From Trichopria drosophilae (lineage: Eukaryota > Arthropoda > Insecta > Hymenoptera > Diapriidae): DNA of 64,000 nucleotides. The stretch is from assembly GCA_030407085.1 (NCBI GenBank), contig CM059586.1:14960001-15024000 (forward strand), in the 5' to 3' direction. Positions 24,691 to 36,955 of the stretch are shown here, in pieces. How positions within the stretch are numbered: the stretch's first letter is position 1; every line of letters begins with the position of its first letter. The notes beneath the pieces are model-generated. The model was not told the origin of the DNA, made no database searches, and saw only the letters and a list, made by a program, of their open reading frames with translations. The translations under genes were made by a program, and so were the position numbers.

Positions 24691-27600
24691 TTTTACGTCT
24701 GAAGAATCGAAATTTATTAAGGAGGAACGAAATAAGTGTATTAATAACTAATATATATCGTTAATTTACGTAAGCATTATGCACGGAATGATTTAGCAAA
24801 AATTACAGTCAACCTAAAAATGTACTTAGAACATTATGAACATGTGTACTGCAATAAACAAAATAATTAGGATATTGTATTAATAATGTGTAGAAATTTT
24901 ACCATTTGCATAAAAACAGGTGCATTTATTTGAGACACTGATGAGACCTTACCTCTAAGACTATTTCATAGGTCTTAAATACGGATTAACCTTGATTTCC
25001 CATTATGTGATCAAGAGCTGGAATGCCATGCTGGATTGTGCCAGACAACCAATCGTCATGTTTTTCTAGATTAATACGATCCTATCTATGACTTTATGTA
25101 AAAAATCGACTTCATCAGCCTAGCAATAGTTTGAAATAGGCTAGCCGCTACCTGCAGCTGATGTGACACTGATGTGGTACCAACTAACTGAACCGCAGTG
25201 CTGGGCTGCAAAAGATGAATGGACCATTTTATATTGAAGCCTAAGTATTTGAGCAGTAGTTTATTAATTATGCACCAGTCTACTTATCACCTGCAAGCCA
25301 GCGCCATTACAGTTTTAGTAGTTAAAAACGTATAGTGGAAATATAGAACGGAGCCAATCGAATATTGTAAACATTGACTGGTGAAATCTCTATGGACGTT
25401 CGAGTAATTTTCTAACAAGCACCGCCCTAGTTAAGGGACTAAAGTCGAATTCTAGTATGAGCAAGTCCATCGTCAGGAACTTACCGAGTAACTTTCTACC
25501 AAATATTGGATCCGACATTTTGAATTATGCAAATTTAATGTTGCAATTATCTACAGCGACTTTTAAATTGTCCTGATCAGCGACCTCGAAAACAATAAGA
25601 ATGACTGGTATCAAAATAAACGGTTCAGAAGAATAATGTGCCTCTGAAAGCATTAATAATCTCAATCATGGCTAACTTTTTATATCTGTAGAAAATAAAT
25701 AATAGAACTGGTTCTTTGTTAAGGCTTCCTCATAACTAAGTTAGGGTAATTTAAACTGTTGCCTTCGAAACATTTTTTTCCATGTACAGAAAGCTTACAC
25801 ATCTCCTTATATGTTTGTTTTTATAAAGTTAGTTGTGCATTCATCGTTTTCAGTGACAGGTTTTATATCATTTTAAAGCACTGTGTTACAGAAAGAAATA
25901 TAGATTGAGCTTTTCAGCTGAGTCGGAATCGGAAGTAAAGGAAAAAGTAAGGAAAGAAATCGTGGTCCCATGTGGGGCGAAGCCCGACGTCATTAGGCCC
26001 GGACCTCGAGAAAGTTAATGCTTCGCTCTTGACATCTATCGATTGGTTTAGAAAAACTGAACGAATTCAGCAGTGGTTACAATTGAAGATAACTCTCTGC
26101 TTAACTTCTTATATAAAATAGAGTAATGAGGAAAAAAATTCAAGTTAATTTTTCGTAGACCTTTGAGAACGACTGTCGAAAAAGGCACAACATTTCAAAT
26201 ATCATACTGCATCACGTAAATGGTATTTAACACAATTTTAATCAGATTTGACGATTTTTCAGATGACAAAGAAAGCTTTGACATTCTGCTATTATAAACC
26301 TTTTCCTCGTGTGCATTAAAAAAGCCACGAGATTTTCCGAAAATATTTAAATTACATATAGCATTCATTGTTTATTTGTGAGAGGAATTACAAGTATTCA
26401 ATATGCAAGGTAATCGAAAAAATTTGACTGAAAGTAATAAAAACAAGGTGAAACCTCGTGGAGTACAACAAAATGTTTGTAAATAGTATATAAGCTCTCC
26501 TAAGAATGCTAAGAAGATACCGGTCGTGGCTCCGATTGCCTCAGCACAATTGATCAAGTGATAAATATGCCATGGAGAAAATGGAAAGTTGCCCTAAACT
26601 ACCTAATTTTAACCAGAAGAACCGTCGCTTCGATCAAGAGTTTTTGAATGCTAAAAATTATGATCTTGATTTGCTTACAATGGATATAATTGCGGTCACA
26701 CATAATGCGTACGCGGTTATTGAAATCAAAGTCTCTATACTATATTGAAACAAAGGCCCCAAAAAAAGACCGTGCTGAAAATAACGCGTTAAATTCGAGC
26801 AGGTGCCTGCAGGTCAGAATCACTGATTTTATTGATTATCATGACACCGTGGATAAAAAATTATATTTTAATTGCATGTCCTTTGCAAGAAGCAAAAAAC
26901 ACTGCTCTTAATTTTGTAAAAACTCACTTCTTCATCGTTGCTTGGGAGTGATTTTTTTACCAAAATTGACTCCGTTATTATCTAACAACTTTCATATTTC
27001 TCGAATTGGGCCTTCTTCGATTTTTTCCTTTTCTTAAAACCAGAGATAAGATCCATAGAAAATTTGGAATGATTGAGAAGATAAAGATTGCCTCGCTGGG
27101 AAAACACAAAACTATATTAAAAAAAAAAGGTTATCAAGTGTATTTTGTCTGAGGAAGAGAAAGAGTGAGACTTTGGATATTAATGGATAAATGTATTACA
27201 CATTTAAAGCTGTGAATATATTCATCAAATAATCCTTTCCGACAGTTTCGTCAAGTTTTTAATGCCTATTGTCATTTTAACGGCGTTTCTTTATACGTTT
27301 TTCTTACGTAATCAACACATTTCCTTTTTTAAATAGAAAGCAAACTAAGGGGGTTTTCGAATTCAGTATATAAAAAATACTTGACCATTTATTCGAGCTA
27401 TTTAAAATAATTGCATCTATTTCTCATTTACCTTAAGTAACATCAAATCGTCCTGAGCATGATAGATGGTATGACTGATTACATAAATTGACTTACTTAT
27501 ATTTTGAAATAACACATTAAGAACATTTTAATTTACTAATTTTTCATTCCACTGTTTGTTTGAAGCTCGTGTGTTTCCTTCGTGGCAAATAAGGCCACGG

Positions 27601-27800
27601 GACATTAAGTGCTTTTTGTAGGACTTAGTTCTCTGAATCGAAAAAGTATGTAGTTTTCTAAGTTGGAAAATTTATAAACTACGTAAGTGGCAATCGACAG
27701 TACGCTGTGTAATAAGTAGCACAATTGTTTGCGCCTTAAAAATGCTGTAGAATGTTCTGCATAATCGTGTAATGAAGTGGCAAACATTTCTAAAAGTCAA
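24691..27800. other. AT-rich spacer
   Basis: Gene-free apart from the repeat at 25495-25620 and a small GC patch at 25965-26015 (GGGGCGAAGCCCGAC). A non-ATG frame at 26690-26911 is not supported. Confidence 0.45.
25495..25620 (-). repeat. ATGGCGG-type repeat, degenerate unit
   Basis: TTGGATCCGACATTTTGAATT is followed by GATCAGCGACCTCGAAAAC, in the order expected on the reverse strand. Confidence 0.5.
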
Positions 27801-27804
27801 CATA

Positions 27805-28172
27805 CACCGAGAGAAATGTTTGTTTACAGTTAATGTAATAGCTTCATAGTCAAGCTAACAGAATTTACATTTTGATCTTAATGTAAGATACTTTATTCTG
27901 AAGTTACCGGAATCTCAGATTCCTTTAAATTTTTTACGTCAATAGTTAATGTAAAAATTTTAAACATTAATATTGGGATCTTTACATGGCTTGTAGTATA
28001 TTTACGCACTTACAATTTCACCGAAACAGAGATAAACAAACATTCACAGGCTTTTCTGCGAATTTTTCGACGCATTGTTGACATGCACAGTTCAAATGAC
28101 AGAATTTACAACTTTACAGTTAATGTACGAACCTCGAAATTCGCTTACATTAACTATTGGTAAATAATTTTT
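27805..28172 (-). mobile_element. MITE-like element, family A, internally deleted and lacking its right end
   Basis: It begins CACCGAGAGAAATGTTTG after a TA and aligns in reverse with the 21.7 kb copy. The conserved core GACGCATTGTTGACATGC is at 28069-28086. About 130 bp present in the 42.8 kb copy after this core are missing. The expected CTCTCAGTG end is replaced by unrelated sequence after TAAATAATTTTTA. Confidence 0.8.
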
Positions 28173-28360
28173 AAAAGGTTTCACTACCTTATCAGGTTTA
28201 TTATCTTTAGATGTTTATAATAACTAATAGATAAGTATTTTGTGTTTGTGTCAATGTTCATGCTAAATTTTCTTTAAGGAGCAAAATCAACCATATTTAT
28301 AATAAATATAACTAACCATTTGTTCAGTGCAAATCTAGAAATACTATGAAATACTGAGTC

Positions 28361-29543
28361 CGACTAAAGTATTGAAAACAAAAAATATTTACATGAAAGA
28401 AATAGATATTTACTTTATTATAATAACTTTCTTCGACCATCCTAATATTAAGTAAATATTCATTCAACTCCAAAAAACATTTCATTGTAGTTCAAGTAAA
28501 TGATAACTTGAAAAAGGTGCATATTTATTTCGGAAAATTGTGAAGAAATGATTATATCATAATATACTACTTGTTCTATTCTTTTGAGGGGGAATGAGGT
28601 ATTTATTTATTGCAGCTAAACTTTATAGTCACTGCCACTCACACTTACACTAATATACCGATAAACGTTCCTAAACGCATCACTTACAGACTATTTCGCT
28701 TATTATACGGATACTGAAACATAGGCTTATATATCAATGAGAATTGATTTCTCGGATTGCGACTATGCAGAATAATTTATTCGCCACCTATTGACTATAA
28801 CGAGAAACGAGCATGGAGACACCGAATCCAAATGAACCGCCAAAAGTGAAATGTGCTTCTTGCATGAACAAAAACGAAATTTCTTGAAAGAAGGAAATAT
28901 TTCTTGAAATTAAATAAATATTTGATTCAATGCAAAATATCGAACGGAACAAATTAATATTACGAAGTAAATATTTATTGGTTTCAAATAAATATATATT
29001 CGAAGAGAAATGTAAAGGAAGAAACACATTTCTTGGATAAAGGAAATATTTACTGGAACGTAGCTAATATTTACTCATTTTTAAGAGAACGTTTATTCCT
29101 TCTAAGTAAATTCCGTTTAAATCAATATTTTCTTGCGAATATCTAAATAAACTATTTACTTGTATCAAGTAAATTTCTTTTGATATGAGAAAATTGTTGT
29201 CAGGACCTCTAAATGAAGTCTATTCATTTTCTAGAACTAAACCGATGATTTCCTTGGCGGAGTAAAATATTTTTTAAATACGATTTACTTCATTCAAGAA
29301 AAATGATTTACTACCATTAAGAAAATTATTTCTCTGTTTCCAAAAAATAATATCTTGATTTAAGACAATATTTTCATAATGTAGGGTATAACATGCCAGT
29401 GAAATGATTTTCTTAAACCAAATAAATCTTCTCTTAAACCAACAAAAAATGTATTTGAACCACAAACGTTATTATTTATTTGCTTGATTCAAACAAACCA
29501 ATTTCATAAGTATATTTATTTCTTTAAAAGAATTTTTTTTAGT
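28361..29543. repeat. Array of degenerate palindromic words (AAGTAAATATTTATT type)
   Basis: About 1.2 kb in which AAGTAAAT, AAATATTTATT, TTTCTTGAA and their complements recur every 20-40 bp in both orientations. The right border reads TTTTTTTTAGTG, similar to the MITE-like termini. No matching left end was found. Open frames here are low-complexity by-products. Confidence 0.6.
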
Positions 29544-29984
29544 GCAGATGCTCGGTATAAGGAATAAATGGAAAATTGTCAAAATTTAAGAGTTAATGTA
29601 TGCCTTATTCTAGTTCCATAGAAATGTATGAAATCGTTAGAACAAATAAACACATTTTGAAGAATATTATTACACGCAACTTATTGAATTTATCTAAAAA
29701 AAATATGGTATGTGTTTCTATTCCCAAATAGTAGCATTTATGTGATAAATTTGTGGATCATTTCATTAGACCCAAACTAATTCATGAAATATATTTTAAT
29801 GTTTTGTTCCTCTGCGGTCTCCTATAAAAAACACACGGCACATTTCCTTTTGAGAATTATAATTTCAATTTTAGTATGATTCAAGGTGCTGTATTTAAGT
29901 ACCAATGGTTTTCTTGGTTTCTTATTGGACATTGTTAATTATTTCGAAAACAAAACATATTGTGCTTCTTGCGAAATGGCAAAT

Positions 29985-30240
29985 ATCCCCAGGAGAGACA
30001 CCGGGGATATGCTGAATGTTGCGGTAGGAAAGCGTAATCCAGGACGATCAGTGTGCGGCAGATTCGACCTTAATGAGCTGCTCAATGATAAATGACTCCG
30101 CGGGCGCGGTGCTCGAACCGCGTTTATCCTTAGCTGCGGGAAGGTTATAACTCGCAGCTTCCACAAGAGCAATGTCTACCCGTACGACTCTGGACCGTTC
30201 GATGTGAACATATACTGGGTGTACCACAACTCTCCAACAA
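29985..30240. other. GC-rich patch with short inverted repeats
   Basis: AGCTGCGGGAAGG...CGCAGCT (7 bp arms) and CGCGGTGCTCGAACCGCG (6 bp arms) lie close together. On the minus strand the second resembles a tRNA T-arm (GGTTCGAGC), but no cloverleaf is convincing. Confidence 0.35.
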
Positions 30241-30389
30241 CAAATAATAAATCTTAATACAGCATTTAATTTTATACAATTTTTATTCCACTTTAACAGT
30301 TTCGTAATGAAAGGGTCAATGTATAACGATAATGATAGGTTGATAATAGGCATTAGTAAATAAAGTTATCTGTTGTAATTTACATCTAA

Positions 30390-30670
30390 AAGTTAGAATG
30401 GTTTTGGTTACTTAAACTTACTAATTAGTAAATCCAACACATCGAAACATTTGATTCGGACAACCAACCGCTTAGATATAGACGAAAAATAGCTTGAAGT
30501 AACCAAGTAAATGGTTTCACTAAAAAATTCGTTACTAACCAATTTCTTGGTTCAAGAACACTAATCAATGGTTTGATCTATTTCTTCAGTCCCCCCAACC
30601 AATTTCTCCTCTGGATATAAGAACACTTAGCTGTCGGTTACCCAAGTCATCCTTTTTTTCGATGCAGCTT
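30390..30670. repeat. Array of GGTTACTT/AAGTAACC and CCAATTTCTTGGTT words
   Basis: GGTTACTTAAAC, AAGTAACCAAGTAA, CTAACCAATTTCTTGG and ACCAATTTCTCC recur in both orientations over 280 bp. The organisation is as in the other word arrays. Borders are uncertain. Confidence 0.45.
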
Positions 30671-30689
30671 GTACCCAATAGACGTGTTC

Positions 30690-30985
30690 AAGAATACATG
30701 TCAAAAAGACATCTTTTGGACATCTTCGTTAGGGACGTTTTGCAAAACATATCTTAACGATCTTTCTGTAAAGGCGTTAGAGTACTAAGCCAAAGACTCG
30801 GGTTCAATTCCCCTCCAGGATACACTTTTCCTTATTTGTTTGCTTTGTTAATATTCGAGCGTTTAAAATGATGTAAAAATATCATAAGACGTGTAAAAGA
30901 CATCTTTCAGAGATCTCTTCGGCATTTTAAAGATATTTTTGACAGATGGAAGGATATTTTTTAGACATCTTTAAAACATCTTTTT
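30690..30985. repeat. AAAGACATCTTT-word repeat interrupted by a tRNA-like segment
   Basis: Words of the type AAAAGACATCTTTTGGACA, GACATCTTTCAGAGATCTC and TTAGACATCTTTAAAACA occur on both sides of a 55 bp tRNA-like stretch. The same words recur at 18841-18915, so this is a dispersed family. Confidence 0.5.
30770..30825 (+). pseudogene. tRNA-like remnant (A-box and B-box like)
   Basis: GTTAGAGTAC (30776-30785) resembles the D-arm A box, and GGTTCAATTCC (30801-30811) is a good B box followed by CCAGGA. The spacing between them is too short for a normal anticodon arm, and the T stem pairs only partly. It could be a deleted tRNA or the head of a tRNA-derived SINE. It is not a functional tRNA. Confidence 0.25.
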
Positions 30986-30999
30986 GTTTATTAGCAAAC

Positions 31000-32460
31000 A
31001 GATTCGTTAGCTATACCAACTAAATGTACTAAATTTTTCTATCTTTTTATTAGTACACTGCAAAGTTTTATTACTGTTTTATCTTTATGTCACCTAAATG
31101 AGGGCGAAAATAATATATCTTACATCACTTAATTTTGCCTTTATTAATCATGTTAAGTCTTAAATTATTTTACTTCATTTTTATTCATATTGTAACCAAG
31201 ATGCAGGTTTACCATCATCATCAGAGCAGATAAAATGCTTAGAAAACTGATTGTAGATATTTTCAATTGATCCCAACTAGCACGAATTACATGACATACA
31301 AGCGCATCAACTCCAGACAAATTAGACTTTTGATATTTCGGTTTACTGCGTACCTCATCATTTCTTAAATACCGCTTCGTGATCTCACGGGATATTGACC
31401 TTTTCTAAAATTAACGTACTGGATTACGGAAAAACTTTCACACACGCGCACAGCTTTCAGTATACCCGTTAATTTTGCCGATAAAGCTGTAACATTTGAA
31501 AAGGTTGAAATTTTATGATTGCAATATATTTTTAAAAATGCATCATTTCAGAATTAAAAATTAACAAAAGAAAAAGGGGTTGAACATGAAAATGGGTAAA
31601 AATGGATGTAATATTTAATAATAGAATAATTAAAACATGGAGAAGTAGGCAAAATACTATTTTCAAATTCAAAATTATAACCCATATAATATAATTGAAG
31701 TACTTGATATTTGAGGTTATGTATATCATAAATTTTATACAATAATTTCATGAAAATCTAAACGTATGTTGGTGCATTGTTTGCAAAATATTGTGATGAA
31801 TACAAACCAAACCTTGAAACGTTATTACTTATTTTTAATTTCATAAATACATTGCATAAAACATATCAAATGTGATAAACCAAAACTGATATAAGTTTCC
31901 AGCATATAAGAAAATATTACTCTTATATTGTCATTGTAGTTAGAAGTATCATCGTCATGATGATTTTACGTTATTCGGATATGAGTTTTTACGTAACCAT
32001 GTGCCTTTATTGAATCAAAAAAAATTTCTATGGCAATCACGTTCTCCTTTTCCATGGATTCTGACGTCGCATCTGCGCCTAACGGTGAAAAACCAAACAT
32101 ATTTGTTCGCTAATTTCTATTAATATTTGTGTTGCAGATTTTGTAATTTTCTGATACTGTTGTATAATTTATTTGTCTATTGTATTTAGTAAAATTCTGT
32201 TACTCTACTTCAAGTGACCTGACTTTATGTCTCGTTAACATTTTATTAAGTTCCACCACACTAACTCGACAACAATTTACTGATTCACTACATACAATAG
32301 TGATATTAACAACTGTAGATAAATCGTTTAACCACTAAACTGGATGGAATAATTTTTTTCTTTCTGTGCAACATAAAAATCGAATCATGGGAAGCTGTCA
32401 TTGTCTCGTTTCAGCAGTGTACCACGTAAATTAACGCAGTATTCTTAAATAGCAAAATAA
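31000..32460. other. AT-rich spacer
   Basis: No gene, repeat or strong site recognised. Confidence 0.45.
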
Positions 32461-32464
32461 TATA

Positions 32465-32840
32465 TTGGATTTAATTCGCCAACGTGATTGGAATTTGCGA
32501 GTGCATAACGCAAATCCAGACACACCCAATACACGAATCCCCGTGGAGTACCTCGACATTGCATAGCTGCTTTTTTGAATCCATCCTTTGGCCACTTCCA
32601 TTTCTCGTCTCATGCGCACCGCGTGAAGCCTTCATCTCCGCCTACGATTCTTCAAACTCCTTCCCAGTGTTGACCAGCCATTCAAAATGGCGATTTTAGG
32701 GCATTCGTGCGTAAGTGACAGCCATCTATCTCCAGCTCTTTTCTCGTGGAAAAGACATTTCAATTTGCTTCCCTGTTTCTGGCACGTGGGGAGTCAGAAA
32801 GGGTGTGGAGGCGTTTAGCCATTTGGTCTCACCCTGAGAG
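32465..32840. other. GC-richer island, candidate conserved non-coding element
   Basis: Opposed short frames (62 and 71 residues) lack support. The island is compact and flanked by AT-rich DNA. Function unknown. Confidence 0.3.
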
Positions 32841-33279
32841 ATAAGCGATTTAGTAGTCTGTGAATGGTTCGGAGACCAAAAGTTTTACATGTTCCAACTT
32901 TCGATTTAAAATTAGACCTGAATTAATTTATTAAAACATAAAAATTCTCAGTTTTGAGTCCCTTCCATTCCACTTTCAGAATTATCAGCATCCACATTTT
33001 TCTAACTCAAGTAATCTACGTTAAGTTTCTTATCTGAAACGAAGTAGTTTTGGTTAAAAGTAATTGGTTCCCGGATACAAGCCACTTTGTATTTCGTAAA
33101 CACAAATTAATATCGCCGTTAGGTTCTCCGATGACTTGTTTCCCAGCCAACGAACTTTGAGATATTCACCGTTTATTTCGGAAACCATTTGATTCCTAGA
33201 AGTTCGTTCCATAGTTCAAAATTTCTTTTCCGTACCAACTGGACATGTTATTTGTTTAATCTCCGAGACGTTTCAATCT

Positions 33280-33600
33280 GGTTGAGTTGTTCTCGACCTG
33301 GTTAAAGATAGAAATCGATCGTCTTGTCCAATGGAGAGAATTTCAAGGCCGGTTTCTATGGTACGGAACCAACGATGACAGCGGCGACACGCAACTTTAT
33401 AAAGGAGCAGCTAAGCAAACGCTCGTATCCGTTGGATAAATGTCGTTGCTACCTGGCCGCGTTCTTCTAGTCCCGTCTTGCCCTTTCATTCTCCAACGTG
33501 GCGCGTTACGTTATTAATGAGGGTTCGGAATTATTTGGGAAATGAAAGAACATGGAGGTTGCCCCACACCGAAATGACAAATGCAAGGAAACAGGGAGGC
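33280..33600. other. GC-richer island, candidate conserved non-coding element
   Basis: It contains CAACTTTATAAAGGAGC and GCGTTACGTTATTAATGAGG, which are Hox/Cad-like AT cores in GC context. The open frame continuing to 33936 depends on the adjoining pyrimidine tract. Confidence 0.3.
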
Positions 33601-33624
33601 AATTTGTACGTGCCACGGCTTTGC

Positions 33625-33905
33625 GTATACACTTTACCTTTTCTTTCTCTCTTGGTCTCTTCGTTTCTTTCTCTTTCTTACCCCCTCTCCTTTTCCGTCT
33701 TCCTCCATCTTATTTTCTTACCTTGTTCCTCTCTCTTTTCTTCCATCGTCTCGGTACGTCGTATTCTTTTTGTTTTTCAGTTTATCTCCATCGTTTTTTC
33801 TCTTTCTTGCTCATTTTCTCTACCTAACCTCAACCACCAATTCTATATCACATTCTCTTTCCCTCTCGTACCCACGACTATTTCACACTCCTCCCATTAC
33901 TTCCC
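33625..33905 (+). repeat. Pyrimidine-rich tract
   Basis: Almost uninterrupted T/C sequence (TTTCTTTCTCTTTCTTACCC type), mirroring the tract at 2.75-2.97 kb. All three forward frames stay open through it, which reflects composition and not coding. Confidence 0.7.
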
Positions 33906-33936
33906 TTGCGAACTTGTCTTAAAAAGTCGGTTTTAA

Positions 33937-34540
33937 TCTGCCTTCCATGGTGGAGTGCAGCCTCGTTAATGCCGATCATTGGCTTACGATTAAATAATTA
34001 CCTTCCCACGCTCGCGAGGGATGCGACCAATTTTTTAAGGTTTCCTCAATTATATTTACAATAGATTCTTAAACTTACGTTGGTGAGCTTTTGCTACTCC
34101 AATAATAATTGGCTGGTGAATACTTTGGGTATTATAATGTCATAAAAATATCTTTATCAAATAAACTTTGAAAGAAATATTTTTTATAAGTAGACTTTAG
34201 GGTTCATTTGTTACATGTCCAAGGATTTCCTCCGTCAAAAGGTGGGAAGGAGACATGTTCCGATTCAAACTAACCTAACCTTAAACTGCTCAGATCCCTT
34301 AATTATCATACTGCATGTAATTGTCTGTAAATTTGCTAAAACGAAAAAAAGTAAAGGTAATGTAATATTATTGTCTAAAAATATTTATACTAAAGTAGTT
34401 TTTGAACTGTTTTTTTGTCGAGTTATTTAGTCACGATACTACTAACAAGTCATGTATATTACACCTAATTCAATAATTAAAGTTTAAAGATTGTTGTTGT
34501 AAATTGTTCTGATTAAATGTTTGTTTATTGCATTTATTGC
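33937..34540. other. AT-rich spacer
   Basis: No supported features. Confidence 0.4.
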
Positions 34541-34543
34541 ATA

Positions 34544-34856
34544 CACGGAGAAATGTTTAAGACAGAAGTCGTGTCATAGGAGGCAACTGCTATACGAAAG
34601 CAAGTGAACTGTTTTATATTGGCTTTCCGCGCTGCGTTGTTCTTAGTTTGATACCACTGTCGTCTCAAAACAATACAATAGCTACCTCAATGTTTACATG
34701 CGGCAGTACTCTCGTTATTCCCAATGACCCGTGAGTAATATTTGTATTATGATTTGGAACGACAGTTCGCTTCTAATCTGAGCCACTATTACCTCTAATT
34801 TGGAGCTACTGTACTACAGTAGGCAATACCGCTGTTCTCTTAAACTTCTCTTAGTG
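34544..34856. mobile_element. MITE-like element, TA-flanked
   Basis: A 313 bp element beginning CACGGAGAAATGTTTAAGA and ending with the inverted match of CACTAAGAGAAGTTTAAGA, with TA on both sides. The interior contains GGAGCTACTGTACTACAGTA, a local palindrome, and several GTAGCTCC/GGAGCTAC words. It has no reading frame. Confidence 0.72.
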
Positions 34857-35524
34857 TAGGTCCACAAGGTTTTGTTGTTAGGAAGCTGTGAGTTATTTCC
34901 GAAATAATTTCAGGTTATATACTCGACAAATTTGTAGCTGTTTTTTGCAGTTATGTATAGAATGCAATACATTTTGTGACTTTTTTTTATCAGATGCTTC
35001 ATTCAGTACTTTTCTGATCCTTCAAAATCAGCTGATTAGCGATCACCTACGATAGGCCATTTTAAATTATGACATTTATCTCAATAATCTTATGAGATTC
35101 GTGTTACTCGACACTTTGATCCAGCCATGACAAAAATTAAAGAGATCAGATTTCTGACTTTATCTTCGTACTTAGCGGAACGAAAAATACCTAATTACAA
35201 GTTCTTAGGAGCAATTATCAAGTAAAAAAGTTGTTGGGATAAATGTTAGAATGCAATAACTTTGTGAAAAAAATCTTAAGTAGTATTCTTTCGTAGTATT
35301 CTGTAGTGGTATATCAAAAAAGAAATTATTTAAAAAAAACGGAAACAATAGATGCAACAAAAACTAATACTTCTTTTGCAAATAAGCTGTGAATAAAAAA
35401 AAAAAAGAGATTTTGTTGATTAAAAAAGTCGATAATTAAAATCGCGATTTTTTAAAAAGGATATACGTCCATAATACAAAATTACTGTCTCTTAATTAAG
35501 TAAATACATTTTGTCCACGTTTAG

Positions 35525-35850
35525 ATTTATACAGGATGTCCCATAACTCACGGACAGTATTGCAGGGAACGAATCTTGACAACATTCCGAGTAAGAATGT
35601 TTAATACCGAGAGTCAATTTTTTTGTTTTTTATAGGTCTACAACTTGACTACTGTAAAACTGTGATTTTCGCGTAGCTATATAGCAAAACGAGTTAGACG
35701 TGAAAAGCCCCATGAACCTGCAATTTTTCGCATTTTTGGGGCTATAACAAGCGATATATTTGTTGTAGGTCAAAACGACAAATATCAATTGTAGGGCTTG
35801 ACAAAAACATTAAAATTAATCTTTATTTATTAAAAAAACTTTAAAACTGA
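35525..35850. repeat. Degenerate repeat with a mariner-like end (TACAGGATGTCCC)
   Basis: TACAGGATGTCCCATAACTC resembles the TACAGGGTGTCC termini common to mariner-like and other insect repeats. No inverted partner or coding remnant was found nearby. It lies ~600 bp left of the intact mariner. Confidence 0.35.
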
Positions 35851-36135
35851 TCGAGTCATTGCAAAAAAGTGATTTTTTTACGTTCAAACTCAAAGGCTAA
35901 ACTAAACAAAAAAGCCAGTAGCAAATAACAATACTAGGTGTTATTGTCTACTATTTTCAACTAGAGAAACAATTTTTAAATTCATGTTATTAACATTTTG
36001 TAGATTTAAGTTAAATAACTCAATGTATATATTGCCTTCTTCTTAGCACATCGAATATCTAAGTAGTTCAGCCTTTGATTAAAAAAAAAATAAGAAATGA
36101 TCGAAGAAAAGAAAATAAAATATAAGGTTTCTATA

Positions 36136-36820
36136 CAGGGTGTCCGAAAAGTATGGAAACACTCAAATATCTCGGAAAATCGACATCGAATCGTAAAAGT
36201 AAAAATACACGTATTCAATGGTTTCAAGAGAGCTATCCAGTGACACCTAACACAACCCCCCACCCCCACCCGCTGGGGGTGATAGAGGGGGTAACTTAAA
36301 AATTTTAAATGGGAACCCCCAATTTTTATTGCAGATTTTGCTTCCTCAGAAAAAGTTACGTAAATTTTGCCTACCATTATAATTGTTTTTGTTGACAGAT
36401 GGCGCTGTAATCAACGAAATTAAAAAATTATTCTAAAAAGTTTTAAAAATCTCGCGAAAAACACAACGGATCAAAAAAGTAAAAACACACGTATTTAATG
36501 GTTTCAAGAGAGCTATCCAGTGACACCTAACACGACCCCCCACCCCCACAGGCTGGGGGTGATGGAGGGGGAAACTTAAAAATTTTAAATGGGAACTCCC
36601 AAATTTTATTGCAGATTTCTCTTCTTCAGAAAAAGTTACGTAAATTTTACCTATTATAATTATTTTTGTTAACAGATGGAGCTGCAATCAGCGAACCACG
36701 TACCTGGAATAGCGGACCACGTTTCCAAAATTTTAAATGACGTCTTTTGCCTTTAAATATTTCAAAGTTCACCGATTCTTACCGCGAGGAGGTAGACGAT
36801 TTTGAGAATCTTTTTTTTTT
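36136..36820. repeat. Left inverted repeat of the mariner, two subunits
   Basis: The terminal unit (36136-36432, 297 bp) is followed by a related inner unit (36433 to about 36,700). Each carries a C-rich block (CACCCCCACC type), a GATGGCGCTG or GATGGAGCTG box and a CGTAAATTTT box. The inner ~120 bp, up to the T-rich tract near 36,820, also pair with the right arm but with more mismatches. Short open frames here are by-products of the repeat and are not genes. Confidence 0.9.
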
Positions 36821-36955
36821 ATTTTTGTATATTTTTTTTTTGTTTTTACCTTTTATTTGTTTTTTTTTTATTTTTTTAATTTTTTTTCTATTTTAAAGTT
36901 TAAATTTTCCTTCGCTTCTATTTTCTTTACTGGATTTTTAACATGTCTATGCCCA

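Noticed and set aside
28361..29543. CRISPR-like regularly spaced repeats
   Set aside because: Words are degenerate, occur in both orientations, have irregular spacing and sit in eukaryotic DNA.
30048..30172. tRNA on the minus strand suggested by GGTTCGAGC
   Set aside because: Only a T-arm-like hairpin forms; D-arm and acceptor stem do not pair.
33478..33936. 152-codon forward frame, the longest after the transposase
   Set aside because: Most of it is the pyrimidine tract, which keeps all three forward frames open; the product is low-complexity Phe/Ser/Leu.
36006..36377. Frames of 84-123 codons that recur at 36433, 38898 and 39488
   Set aside because: They read through the mariner TIR subunits; their identity reflects the repeat and not protein conservation.
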